A stretch of DNA of 64,000 bases from an uncultured Coprococcus sp. Lineage in GTDB: Bacteria > Bacillota > Clostridia > Lachnospirales > Lachnospiraceae. Below, piece by piece: positions 8,161 through 16,758 of this stretch. The translations under genes and the position numbers were made by a program. The notes under the pieces were generated by a model. That model ran no database searches and was not told the origin of the DNA. It saw nothing but the letters and a program-made list of their open reading frames with translations. The stretch lies in NCBI GenBank assembly GCA_934277375.1, contig CAKQTZ010000002.1, positions 124,001 to 188,000 of the forward strand, in the 5' to 3' direction. Position 1 is the first letter of the stretch, and each line of letters opens with the position of its first letter.

Positions 8161-9933
8161 GTGAAGGTATACAGCTATAACAGACGCAGAATAAAATGTG
8201 TATTTGTGATCGTACTTATAGCGGCGCTGGTTGTCGTCTCAAGACTTACATACATAATGATCTTTAAGGGAAAATACTATGGTGACAGGGCGGCATCACT
8301 CCATGAAAGGGAGAGAAATATAAAGGCACCTAGAGGAAAGATATACGACAGAAATGGCAATGTGATAGCGGACAATAAAGCTGTGTGTTCTGTCTCGGTT
8401 ATACACAGCCAGATAGAGAATGAAAATGCGGTGGCAGATATACTGATCAGCAATATAGACAAGGATGCTGAAGAAATACGGGAGAAGGTGAAAAAGAATT
8501 CATCAAGGGAGCTTATAGCGTCAAATGTGGACATAGAGACAGGACGAAGAATAAAGGCTGCAGGACTGGCAGGGATAAAAATAGATGAGGATTATAAAAG
8601 GAATTATCCGTATGGTGATCTGGCATCAAAGGTAATAGGGTTTACAGGTGCCGATAACCAGGGCATACTTGGAACCGAGGTGACGTATGACGGCGTGCTG
8701 ACCGGGATAAATGGAAGCATAAATGCGGTGACTGATGCCAAGGGACTGGAACTCGCGGAGTATGCCGAGACCAGGACAGATCCGGTGCCGGGAGATGATC
8801 TCACAACTACACTGGATATAAATATACAGAAATACTGTGCCCAGACAGCATACAGAATATTGGAGGAAAAGCAGGCGGAGAGGGTGTGTGTTCTGGTTAT
8901 GAATCCTCAGAATGGTGAGATATACGCCATGGTGGATGCCCCGGAATATGATCTGAATAATCCGTTTAAGCTGATTGAGGGATACGATGGATCTACAGAT
9001 GAAGAGGAACGCGTTGGTGCTGTGGACGGTGTGCTGCCGGCCGCAAGTCAGATGGATCGCCTGAACAATATGTGGAGAAACTATCTTATAAGTGATACCT
9101 ATGAACCAGGATCTACGGCGAAGATAATAACGCTGACTGCGGCTTTGGAAAATGGAGCGGTGGACAGCAGTTCTACTTTTTTCTGTCCGGGATACAGGAT
9201 AGTTGAAGACCGGCGTATAAGATGTGCGAAAACTACCGGACATGGCAGTGAGACGCTGGAGCAGGCCCTCATGAATTCGTGCAACCCGGCTTTTATGGAT
9301 ATAGGTGAAAGAACTGGGGTTGATGGGCTGTATAAGTATTATCACAGGCTTGGACTGTTTTCCAGATGTGGCATAGATCTTCCGGGAGAGGCGAATTCTA
9401 TCATGCATAAGAAGGAAAATGTAGGACCTGTTGAACTTGCCACGATGTCATTTGGACAGTCATTTCAGGTGACTCCTATCCAGTTTGCTTCAGCTGTAGC
9501 GACTGTTATCAATGGAGGAAGAAGTATAACACCCCATGTGGGAAAGATGATAACTGACAGTATCACAGGCAATATAAGCTCGATTGAATATACGGAGCAG
9601 AGACAGGTTATAGGAACTGAAACCTCATCTCAGATGAGGGGGATGCTGGAGTCGGTTGTGTCAGAGGGCGGCGGCTCTAAATGTGCTATAGAAGGGTACA
9701 GGATAGGAGGCAAGACTGCCACAAGTGAGAAGCTTCCAAGGGGGAATGGACGATATATTTCATCGTTTATAGGATTTGCTCCGGCAGACGATCCGGTGGT
9801 TATGACTATGGTGCTGATAGATGAACCGGAGGGCACATATTACGGTGGTGTGATAGCTGCGCCGGTGGTTAGGGATATATTTTTGAATATTCTTCCGTAT
9901 TTGGGAATTGACAAAGCCACGAATGCGTATTAA
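8161..9933 (+). CDS. Second class B penicillin-binding protein, KTG motif altered to KTA
   Basis: A 590-residue class B PBP homologous to its upstream neighbour. It has a membrane anchor (12-33), an RGKIYDRNG dimerisation motif and a transpeptidase domain with Ser318 in GSTAK and SCN at 373-375. The third catalytic motif reads KTAT from Lys518 instead of KTGT: the codons are AAG ACT GCC. The neighbouring residues (GGK before, SEKLPRGNG after) match the paralogue, so the alignment is firm. The start is GTG 8161 with only a weak AGAGA upstream. It may be the sporulation-type (SpoVD-like) or a regulatory paralogue; whether it still acylates is unknown. Confidence 0.88.
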   Translation: MKVYSYNRRRIKCVFVIVLIAALVVVSRLTYIMIFKGKYYGDRAASLHERERNIKAPRGKIYDRNGNVIADNKAVCSVSVIHSQIENENAVADILISNIDKDAEEIREKVKKNSSRELIASNVDIETGRRIKAAGLAGIKIDEDYKRNYPYGDLASKVIGFTGADNQGILGTEVTYDGVLTGINGSINAVTDAKGLELAEYAETRTDPVPGDDLTTTLDINIQKYCAQTAYRILEEKQAERVCVLVMNPQNGEIYAMVDAPEYDLNNPFKLIEGYDGSTDEEERVGAVDGVLPAASQMDRLNNMWRNYLISDTYEPGSTAKIITLTAALENGAVDSSSTFFCPGYRIVEDRRIRCAKTTGHGSETLEQALMNSCNPAFMDIGERTGVDGLYKYYHRLGLFSRCGIDLPGEANSIMHKKENVGPVELATMSFGQSFQVTPIQFASAVATVINGGRSITPHVGKMITDSITGNISSIEYTEQRQVIGTETSSQMRGMLESVVSEGGGSKCAIEGYRIGGKTATSEKLPRGNGRYISSFIGFAPADDPVVMTMVLIDEPEGTYYGGVIAAPVVRDIFLNILPYLGIDKATNAY

Positions 9934-9970
9934 ATTTATCTCAGTCTGAAAACAGTTTAGAAAATACATA

Positions 9971-9987
9971 GTCCGCAGTGTGCGGAC
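9971..9987 (+). other. Short perfect hairpin before the mraY ribosome-binding site
   Basis: GTCCGCA (9971-9977), a GTG loop, then TGCGGAC (9981-9987). It ends three bases before TAAGGAG (9991-9997). It could shape translation initiation or mRNA processing; no function is shown. Confidence 0.5.
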
Positions 9988-10003
9988 GGGTAAGGAGTAC
10001 AAA

Positions 10004-10963
10004 ATGAATTTAAACCTGAACATTATTTTACCAGTTGTGATAGCATTCTGCATAAGTGTGGTGCTGTGTCCGATAGTTATTCCATTTCTCAAAAAATTAA
10101 AATTCGGACAGTTTGTCAGGGATGATGGACCTCAGGCACATCTGAAGAAGGCTGGAACGCCGACCATGGGTGGACTTATAATTCTTCTGTCATTTACTAT
10201 CACTACGCTTTTTTATATGAAGGATTATCCGGATGTCCTTCCGGTACTTTTTGTTACGTTGGGATTCGGTCTCATAGGATTTATCGATGATTATATCAAG
10301 GTTGTCATGAAGAGATCCATGGGGCTTCACGCATGGCAGAAGATGCTTGGACAGATAGTTGTGACAGGTGTATTTGCATACTATGTTGAGAAATATTCAG
10401 ATATAAACAATGAGCTTATAATTCCTTTTGTGGGAAAAACAGTACAGTTAAACAGTACACTTTATGTAATACTTTTGTTCTTTATTGTTCTTGGAACTGT
10501 AAATGGAGCGAACTTTACAGATGGTCTTGATGGACTGGCATCATCAGTTACTGTGCTGATTGCTACGTTTTTTGCCGTTGTTGCAATAGGAATCGGATCT
10601 GGTGTTGCGCCGGTGGCATGTGCTGCGGTTGGATGCCTTCTGGGATTCCTTGTTTACAATGTATATCCGGCAAAGGTATTCATGGGGGATACAGGTTCTC
10701 TGGCGCTTGGAGGATTTGTGGCATCCACTGCATATATGCTCAAGATGCCTATATTCATAGTTATAATAGCGTTTATATATTTTCTCGAAGTATTGTCAGT
10801 TATAATCCAGGTCGTATCATTTAAGCTCACAGGTAAGAGAGTGTTCAGAATGGCACCTATCCATCATCACTTTGAGCTTGGTGGCTGGCCTGAGTCCAAG
10901 GTGGTTGCTATATTCTCTATAGTAACTGCAGTACTTTGTGTAGTAGGATTGCTGGCTCTGTAG
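10004..10963 (+). CDS. mraY: Phospho-N-acetylmuramoyl-pentapeptide-transferase
   Basis: MraY transfers phospho-MurNAc-pentapeptide from UDP to undecaprenyl phosphate, making lipid I at the membrane. The 319 residues are mostly hydrophobic (about ten segments). Family motifs are present: PTMGG near the N-terminus, the Mg-binding NFTDGLDGL with Asp173 and Asp176, and the PIHHHFELGGWPE loop with His287-289. I chose ATG 10004 because TAAGGAG lies seven bases upstream; the open frame extends eight codons further to a GTG at 9980, which would overlap the hairpin and is unlikely to be used. The next pathway enzyme, MurG, is not encoded in the cluster. Confidence 0.96.
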   Translation: MNLNLNIILPVVIAFCISVVLCPIVIPFLKKLKFGQFVRDDGPQAHLKKAGTPTMGGLIILLSFTITTLFYMKDYPDVLPVLFVTLGFGLIGFIDDYIKVVMKRSMGLHAWQKMLGQIVVTGVFAYYVEKYSDINNELIIPFVGKTVQLNSTLYVILLFFIVLGTVNGANFTDGLDGLASSVTVLIATFFAVVAIGIGSGVAPVACAAVGCLLGFLVYNVYPAKVFMGDTGSLALGGFVASTAYMLKMPIFIVIIAFIYFLEVLSVIIQVVSFKLTGKRVFRMAPIHHHFELGGWPESKVVAIFSIVTAVLCVVGLLAL

Positions 10964-10991
10964 TGAGTCTTACATTGTAGCGTAAAATAAA

Positions 10992-11020
10992 GCCGGGCAT
11001 ATAAATAATATATGTCCGGC
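10992..11020 (+). other. mraY-murD intergenic hairpin
   Basis: Twelve-base arms (10992-11003 and 11009-11020) pair fully with one G-U, around an AATAA loop, followed only by ATTT. It could be a weak terminator or an RNA-processing hairpin that adjusts the expression of the downstream genes. Confidence 0.5.
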
Positions 11021-11044
11021 ATTTAGCCATAGAAAGGAGAAAGT

Positions 11045-11058
11045 GGTGCGGATGCACC
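11045..11058 (+). promoter_or_regulatory. Mini-hairpin between Shine-Dalgarno and murD ATG
   Basis: GGTGC (11045-11049), loop GGAT, GCACC (11054-11058), immediately followed by ATG 11059. The ribosome-binding site AAAGGAG ends near 11040, which is 18 bases from the ATG. Folding of this hairpin would bring the two to an effective spacing of a few bases. Confidence 0.45.
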
Positions 11059-12432
11059 ATGGTGAAAGATATGGAGATCAATACAGCGATAGTTGCAGGA
11101 ACAGGAAAAAGTGGAATCAGTGCGACAAAGCTTCTGGTAAATCATGGAGTTAAGGTGTACTTGTTTGATGAGAATAAGGATAGAGATGTAGAGGCGATAA
11201 AGGATAAAATCGGTAATTCGGAGCTTGTTAGTGTAGAACTTGGTGAGCTTGGCAAAGAGGCGCTTGAGTCAGCTCAGCTTATGGTCATCAGCCCGGGAAT
11301 ACCCGTTGATGCTCCGTTTACAGATATTGTGAGAAATGCAGGCATCCCTATCTGGAGTGAGATAGAACTGGCTTATCACTACGGCAAGGGCAAGATAGCT
11401 GCCATAACAGGAACAAATGGCAAGACAACCACAACAGCTCTGGTTGGTGAGATAGTGAAGGCGTACAATGCCAAGACGATAGTAGTTGGCAATATAGGAA
11501 TACCTTATACAGAACTGTGTGACACCACAGATGAGGATTCTGATACAGTTGCGGAGATAAGCAGTTTCCAGCTTGAGACAGTGATAGATTTCCACCCGGA
11601 CGTAAGCGCAATACTTAACCTTACACCGGATCATTTGAACAGACATTACACATTTGAGAATTATGGCAATGTAAAATTCTCCATAACCAAGAACCAGACC
11701 ATGAATGACGTGACAGTCCTCAATTATGATGATGAGCATACAAGAGCCATGGGTGAGAAGGCAAAGGAGCATTGCCGGGTTGTATACTTCAGCAGACTGG
11801 AGAAACCGGCTGGTGGCGTGTATGTGGAAGATGGTGATATCATCCTTGAGGACGGAGATAAGAAGATAGATGTGCTTGAGCTGAAGAATCTCAAGCTCCT
11901 TGGCGCGCACAATGTGGAAAATGTTCTCGCAGCAGTGGGAATATCATATTATATGGGTGTGCCTGTGGATGTTATCAAGGATGTGGCAACATCATTCAAG
12001 GCGGTTGCGCATAGAATAGAGTATGTAGATACTATAGATGGTGTTGCATATTATAATGACTCAAAGGGAACGAATCCTGATGCTGCCATCAAGGGAATCC
12101 AGGCTATGGTTGCACCGACATTCCTCATAGGAGGCGGTTACGACAAAGGCTCTGAGTATGATGAGTGGATAGAGGCATTTGGCGGCAAGGTTAAGTGGCT
12201 TGTGCTCATAGGACAGACAGCTCAGAAGATTGCTGACTGTGCCAAGAGACACGGCTTTAATTCTATAGTGTTTGAAGAAAATCTGCAGGATGCAGTAGCA
12301 TATTGCCATGAGAATGCAATTGATGGAGATGCAGTGCTTTTATCACCTGCATGTGCAAGCTGGGGACAGTTTGACAACTATGAACAGAGAGGCGATATGT
12401 TCAAGGAGTATGTAAGAAGCTATAAGGAGTGA
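11059..12432 (+). CDS. murD: UDP-N-acetylmuramoyl-L-alanine--D-glutamate ligase
   Basis: MurD adds D-glutamate to UDP-MurNAc-L-Ala using ATP in the cytoplasm. The 457 residues show the N-terminal Rossmann-like domain (VAGTGKSG near 12-19), the ATP P-loop ITGTNGKTTT at about 116-125, the Mur-ligase HLNRH motif (TPDHLNRH) and the C-terminal LLSPACASWGQFDNYEQRGDMF signature that is diagnostic for MurD. The start could be ATG 11059 (used here) or ATG 11071 four codons later; the former sits directly after a mini-hairpin that would shorten the distance to the AAAGGAG site. The stop is followed five bases later by ftsW, suggesting coupled translation. Confidence 0.95.
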   Translation: MVKDMEINTAIVAGTGKSGISATKLLVNHGVKVYLFDENKDRDVEAIKDKIGNSELVSVELGELGKEALESAQLMVISPGIPVDAPFTDIVRNAGIPIWSEIELAYHYGKGKIAAITGTNGKTTTTALVGEIVKAYNAKTIVVGNIGIPYTELCDTTDEDSDTVAEISSFQLETVIDFHPDVSAILNLTPDHLNRHYTFENYGNVKFSITKNQTMNDVTVLNYDDEHTRAMGEKAKEHCRVVYFSRLEKPAGGVYVEDGDIILEDGDKKIDVLELKNLKLLGAHNVENVLAAVGISYYMGVPVDVIKDVATSFKAVAHRIEYVDTIDGVAYYNDSKGTNPDAAIKGIQAMVAPTFLIGGGYDKGSEYDEWIEAFGGKVKWLVLIGQTAQKIADCAKRHGFNSIVFEENLQDAVAYCHENAIDGDAVLLSPACASWGQFDNYEQRGDMFKEYVRSYKE

Positions 12433-12437
12433 TCTGA

Positions 12438-13586
12438 TTGCATGGAGGTCCTGAGGTTTCAGAAGATAGAGCAGTTGATAAACTAATGCGGACAGGTGGC
12501 GGCTATGTGGATGTGGCTATGCTGATCACTCTGGGTATGATTCTGATCTTTGGGCTTGCCATGATATACAGCACCAGCAGTTACAGAGCGTATGATCTGT
12601 ACGGTGACAGCATGTACTTTTTTAAAAGGCAGGCAATATACATGCTGTTAGCTTTGGCAGTGATGTGGATTGTATCCAGGTGCGATTACAGATTTATGTT
12701 CCGCCGAGCAAGGATCATTCTGATTTCGTCTATGATATTGCAGGTGCTTGTCCTGGTAATAGGCACGGCAAGTCATGGATCTGCCAGATGGATATACATA
12801 GGCCCGATAGGTTTTCAGCCCTCGGAATATGCGAAAACAGCCATAATTATATATACAGCGGCGGCTGCTGCAGCTCGTAGCAGACAGCTTACGAAATTAT
12901 CGTGTCTGACAAAGATTATGATCATGCCGGTCATAACCATAGTGTTGATAGGCGTGGAGAATCTGAGTACAGCCATAATATGCTTTGGAATATTATTTCT
13001 TATACTGTTTTGCGGAAGCTCACAGATAAGACATTTTATTGTGATAGGAGTATGTGGAGTCATAGGATGCGCGTTATTTATACTCTTTGCGGGTTATAGG
13101 GCAAACAGGGTGAAGATCTGGCTTTCCCCTGAATCATATCCGGACGGATATCAGACTGTACAGTCACTGTATGCGGTTGGATCCGGAGGATTATTTGGCC
13201 TTGGGTTTGGCGGCAGTGTGCAGAAGAAGGGCTTTATACCCGAGTCACATAATGATATGATATTTTCTGTAGTGTGTGAAGAACTGGGACTCGTGGGAGC
13301 AGTGTTTATCATAGCGTTGTTTTTGTATCTTTTATACAGGATGGCTGTGATAGCGATGAACGCAAGAGACAGATTTGGCAGCATGATGGTTCTGGGAGTT
13401 ATGGCGCATATAGCCGTACAGCTCCTTATAAATATAAGCGTTGTTACGAATACGATTCCTCCGACCGGAGTACCTATGCCATTTATAAGTTATGGTGGCA
13501 GTTCTATAATATTTATTCTGCTTGAAGTTGGCATGGTCATGTCTGTTTCAAGAGACGTGGCGGTGGCAGAACATGATAAGTCCTGA
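12438..13586 (+). CDS. ftsW: SEDS-family peptidoglycan polymerase FtsW
   Basis: SEDS glycosyltransferase that polymerises lipid II at the septum with its class B PBP partner. The 382-residue protein has about ten membrane segments. SEDS hallmarks include MIYSTSSYRAYD after the first helix, ARWIYIGPIGFQPSEYAK, GGLFGLGFGGSVQKKGFIPESHNDMIFSVVCEELG and the terminal PTGVPMPFISYGGSS motif. The start is TTG 12438: AAGGAG (12424-12429) lies eight bases upstream, inside the end of murD, and no in-frame ATG is better placed. Placement between murD and ftsQ favours FtsW over RodA or SpoVE. Confidence 0.92.
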   Translation: MHGGPEVSEDRAVDKLMRTGGGYVDVAMLITLGMILIFGLAMIYSTSSYRAYDLYGDSMYFFKRQAIYMLLALAVMWIVSRCDYRFMFRRARIILISSMILQVLVLVIGTASHGSARWIYIGPIGFQPSEYAKTAIIIYTAAAAAARSRQLTKLSCLTKIMIMPVITIVLIGVENLSTAIICFGILFLILFCGSSQIRHFIVIGVCGVIGCALFILFAGYRANRVKIWLSPESYPDGYQTVQSLYAVGSGGLFGLGFGGSVQKKGFIPESHNDMIFSVVCEELGLVGAVFIIALFLYLLYRMAVIAMNARDRFGSMMVLGVMAHIAVQLLINISVVTNTIPPTGVPMPFISYGGSSIIFILLEVGMVMSVSRDVAVAEHDKS

Positions 13587-13600
13587 TAAGGGAGACATTA

Positions 13601-15154
13601 ATGAGTAATAATACAAGAAATACCAATAGAAACAAAAGAGATCCGCAAAGTAGATCCATACATAACTACAGTGTCGACGTAGCGGCTAAAAGAGGTGTTC
13701 CAAGACAGCCGGTGCGTACTGCACAGACAGAAAGACCGATGGGGATTGAAGTGGCTCAGAAGAGAAGGAAACCGTCAGCCGATGTGCCTAGAAACAGAAG
13801 CAGAAATGTAGATGTGGCACAGGAACGCAGGCAGAGCGGCTATGTTGATGTCATGACAGGAAAACGCCTTGATGGGCGTGTAAAGGTGCCTGTGGACAAG
13901 AGACGTCAGCGTGCTCAGGAGACCTCTGATAATAGAAACAGGCAGCAGGATGTTCGGAAAAATGACAGAAATGTACGAAATTCAGAAGAAAGAAGGCGGA
14001 GATCTGACAGAGAAACCCAGGGCAGACAGAGGCTTGACAAAGCAACCCAGGGTAGACAGAGACCTGATAGAGGCGTCCAGGGCAGACAGAAGGATGACAG
14101 AGATATCAGGGGCAGACAGGAGTCCGGCAGAGATGACTGGAGCAGACAGACTGCCGACAGAGAAGGACGGGGTAGAAGAAATTCAGGCAGAGACGGACAG
14201 GAGATGCAGAGACCTGGCGGAAACAGGCAGAATGCATCTGGAAGAAGAAACAGTTATAAAGCGGACAGAAATGACCAGAGAAGAAAAAATGCTCCCGGAA
14301 GGAATAAGGTGCAGACATCATCTGGCAAAAAACAGCCATCTAAAAAAAGAAAACCGACACCACAGGAGATAGAGCACAGGAAGAAACTAAAACAGCAGAA
14401 ACTTGAACGGAGAAGAGTGCGCAGACAGAAAATGGCCAGGATCCTGAAGATAGTCCTGCGTGTAATACTTGTGCTGGCAGTTCTGTGCGGGATAGCATTT
14501 GTATATATAAAGAGCTGTTACCGTCTGAAAAATGTAAAGGTATCAGGAACAGATCATTATACAGATCAGCAGATGATAGATATAGTGACTGGTGGCAAGG
14601 ACTATGGAAATACACTGCTGTTTCTGCTGGAAAGCAGACTCAATCCTGCGTTGGATGTCACTTTTATAGATAAGATCGATGTTACATATGTAGACAGAAA
14701 TACCGTGGAGATCAATGTTTATGAGAAGGCTATGGCCGGCTGCATAAAGAGTGGTTCACATTATGTATACTTTGACGGCGATGGCACTGTTCTCGAATTA
14801 TCCGACAATAAACTTGACGATGTGCCGTGCATTGAAGGTCTGACAAGTGATGATGTTAAGCAGGGCGAGAAGCTGGTCGTGGAAGATCCGGGATTTTTTC
14901 AGGAGATTCTGACGATGACACAGCTCATATATAAAAGTGGAGTCAAGATAGACAAGATAACCTATGATGACGGACAGAACCTCATCCTGCACAAGGATGG
15001 GATCAAGATCAATATAGGTGGTGCGGATAATCTTGAGACCAAATTCCTGAACCTTCAGAGCATACTTGACAGCCTGAATGGTAAAAAGGGAACACTCGAT
15101 ATGTCCAATTACAGTACAACAAACAGAAACGTTATATTTAAAGAAAATAAATAA
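13601..15154 (+). CDS. ftsQ: FtsQ/DivIB-type division protein with a long Arg-rich cytoplasmic tail
   Basis: Bitopic divisome protein. A transmembrane helix lies at about 281-303, followed by the POTRA domain opening with YRLKNVKVSGTDHYT and a beta domain with the VEINVYEKAMAGCI phrase, matching FtsQ/DivIB. At 517 residues it is about twice the usual length. The first 275 or so residues are very basic and of low complexity (Arg, Gln, Asp, Asn, Gly) and contain about five 10-residue repeats of the type QGRQRxDRxx. This tail is predicted to stay in the cytoplasm. The position before ftsZ is canonical. The tail has no recognised domain; nucleic-acid or membrane binding is speculation. Confidence 0.85.
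   Translation: MSNNTRNTNRNKRDPQSRSIHNYSVDVAAKRGVPRQPVRTAQTERPMGIEVAQKRRKPSADVPRNRSRNVDVAQERRQSGYVDVMTGKRLDGRVKVPVDKRRQRAQETSDNRNRQQDVRKNDRNVRNSEERRRRSDRETQGRQRLDKATQGRQRPDRGVQGRQKDDRDIRGRQESGRDDWSRQTADREGRGRRNSGRDGQEMQRPGGNRQNASGRRNSYKADRNDQRRKNAPGRNKVQTSSGKKQPSKKRKPTPQEIEHRKKLKQQKLERRRVRRQKMARILKIVLRVILVLAVLCGIAFVYIKSCYRLKNVKVSGTDHYTDQQMIDIVTGGKDYGNTLLFLLESRLNPALDVTFIDKIDVTYVDRNTVEINVYEKAMAGCIKSGSHYVYFDGDGTVLELSDNKLDDVPCIEGLTSDDVKQGEKLVVEDPGFFQEILTMTQLIYKSGVKIDKITYDDGQNLILHKDGIKINIGGADNLETKFLNLQSILDSLNGKKGTLDMSNYSTTNRNVIFKENK
14010..14165. repeat. 30-bp in-frame repeats in ftsQ
   Basis: About five imperfect copies of a 30-base unit with the core CAGGGCAGACAGA, recurring near 14018, 14048, 14078, 14108 and 14138. 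They encode the Arg/Gln/Asp 10-residue repeats of the FtsQ cytoplasmic tail. Confidence 0.8.
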
Positions 15155-15162
15155 AAAATTTC

Positions 15163-15191
15163 TTGCGTAATGGTATAAAAAATCGTATTAT
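15163..15191 (+). promoter_or_regulatory. Candidate ftsZ promoter
   Basis: TTGCGT (15163-15168) and TATTAT (15186-15191) with 17-base spacing, beginning nine bases after the ftsQ stop. It leaves an ftsZ leader of about 150 bases, in which I see no strong hairpin. An extra promoter for ftsZ is common in other bacteria. Confidence 0.6.
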
Positions 15192-15346
15192 ATAGGTACT
15201 AATGCGATAAAGTAGTTAGTGTGTAACGATAAGATAATCAGAGAATACCCGGTCAGGATATATCACAGGGAAGATACCTGCACAGGGAATGTACATTTAT
15301 TGATGGATAAAGAGACAAAGAATAAGTATATAAGGAGGATGCAACC

Positions 15347-16633
15347 GTGCTTGAGATAAAATCGAATGACGAGAGAACACCGGCAAGAATTCTTGTAATA
15401 GGTGTCGGCGGTGCAGGTAACAATGCTGTAAACAGAATGATTGATGAGAATGTTGAAGGAGTAGAGCTTATTGCAATCAATACAGATAAGCAGGCTCTTT
15501 CACTTAGCAGAGCTACAACAAAGATCCAGATAGGTGAGAAGCTTACAAAGGGTCTTGGTGCCGGCGCAAAGCCTGAGATCGGTGCCAGTGCAGTAGAGGA
15601 GAATAGAGAAGAGATCGTGGATATCATCAAGGATGCCAACATGGTATTTGTAACATGTGGTATGGGTGGTGGTACAGGAACCGGTGCTGCTCCTGTAGTT
15701 GCCGAGATGGCACGTAATCTTGGAATACTTACAGTAGGTGTTGTGACAAAGCCATTTGGTTTTGAGGGCAAGCCTCGTATGAGAAACGCTCAGGAGGGAA
15801 TTGCAAGACTTAAGGAGAACGTTGATACACTTATCGTTATTCCTAATGACAAGCTCCTTCAGATCTGTGACAAGAGGACAAGTATTCCTGATGCACTCAA
15901 GAAGGCTGATCAGGTTCTTCAGCAGGGTGTTCAGGGCGTAACGGATCTTATAAACAAGCCAGGACTTATCAATCTGGATTTTGCAGATATTCAGACAGTT
16001 ATGAGAGATAAGGGAATCGCTCATATAGGTATAGGTTCAGCAAGCGGCGAGAATAAGGCTGTTGATGCGATCAAGGAGGCTATGGATTCTCCACTTCTTG
16101 AGACAACCGTATCAGGAGCAACAGATATAATCGTCAACTTCTCTGGTAACATAGGTATCGTTGAGGCATATGATGCTGTTACATATCTTACAGAGCAGGC
16201 TGGAGATGGAGTCAACATCATATTCGGAACAGTTGATAATGATAACATGGGTGAGGACATCAGCATAACGATCATTGCAACAGGACTTGAGAGATCAGGA
16301 GAGAGCGATGTAACATCCAGATATGCTGGAACAGCGTCACCTATGGGTACGGTTACAACAACACCAAAGCCTGCAGTTACAACAACAGCACAGACAGCTG
16401 AGCATAAGACTGCTACCTATGCAGGACAGAGTCTCGGTACTCAGCCAAGCAGTAGACCTTCATTTTTGAACAATGCAGCTTCACCGGTTGAGACTTCTGT
16501 AAAGCCGGCATATACTACACCAGTCACAACAGCACAGACAGTTACGCCTGCAGCAACATCAGTTGAGCCGGCTCATGTGGCAAGACCTAAGACAGAAAGC
16601 ATAAAGATTCCTGATTTTCTGAAAAAGAGATAG
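15347..16633 (+). CDS. ftsZ: Cell division GTPase FtsZ
   Basis: Tubulin-like GTPase that forms the Z ring. GTP-binding elements are [13 protein letters not shown] near residues 19-31 and the tubulin signature [10 protein letters not shown] from residue 107. The T7 loop [11 protein letters not shown] supplies the catalytic acidic residue. After the globular core comes a Thr/Ala/Pro-rich linker (about 320-415) and the conserved C-terminal peptide [10 protein letters not shown], which docks partners such as FtsA or SepF. The start is GTG 15347, supported by AAGGAGG at 15332-15338. It is the last gene of the cluster and a terminator follows at 16672. Confidence 0.98.
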   Translation: MLEIKSNDERTPARILVIGVGGAGNNAVNRMIDENVEGVELIAINTDKQALSLSRATTKIQIGEKLTKGLGAGAKPEIGASAVEENREEIVDIIKDANMVFVTCGMGGGTGTGAAPVVAEMARNLGILTVGVVTKPFGFEGKPRMRNAQEGIARLKENVDTLIVIPNDKLLQICDKRTSIPDALKKADQVLQQGVQGVTDLINKPGLINLDFADIQTVMRDKGIAHIGIGSASGENKAVDAIKEAMDSPLLETTVSGATDIIVNFSGNIGIVEAYDAVTYLTEQAGDGVNIIFGTVDNDNMGEDISITIIATGLERSGESDVTSRYAGTASPMGTVTTTPKPAVTTTAQTAEHKTATYAGQSLGTQPSSRPSFLNNAASPVETSVKPAYTTPVTTAQTVTPAATSVEPAHVARPKTESIKIPDFLKKR

Positions 16634-16671
16634 GGATGATTTGACAGATATATTTTATAGGACATTTAGAG

Positions 16672-16706
16672 AACGGGTAATTTCGAGAGAAATTATCCGT
16701 TTTCTT
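16672..16706 (+). terminator. Terminator after ftsZ
   Basis: Thirteen-base stem (AACGGGTAATTTC against GAAATTATCCGTT, one G-U pair) with a GAGA loop, followed by TTCTTT. It closes the division cluster. Confidence 0.85.
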
Positions 16707-16758
16707 TGAACGTGACAAATTAAGGTGTAAGTTAATTCTACAGCAGGGAGGCATATAT

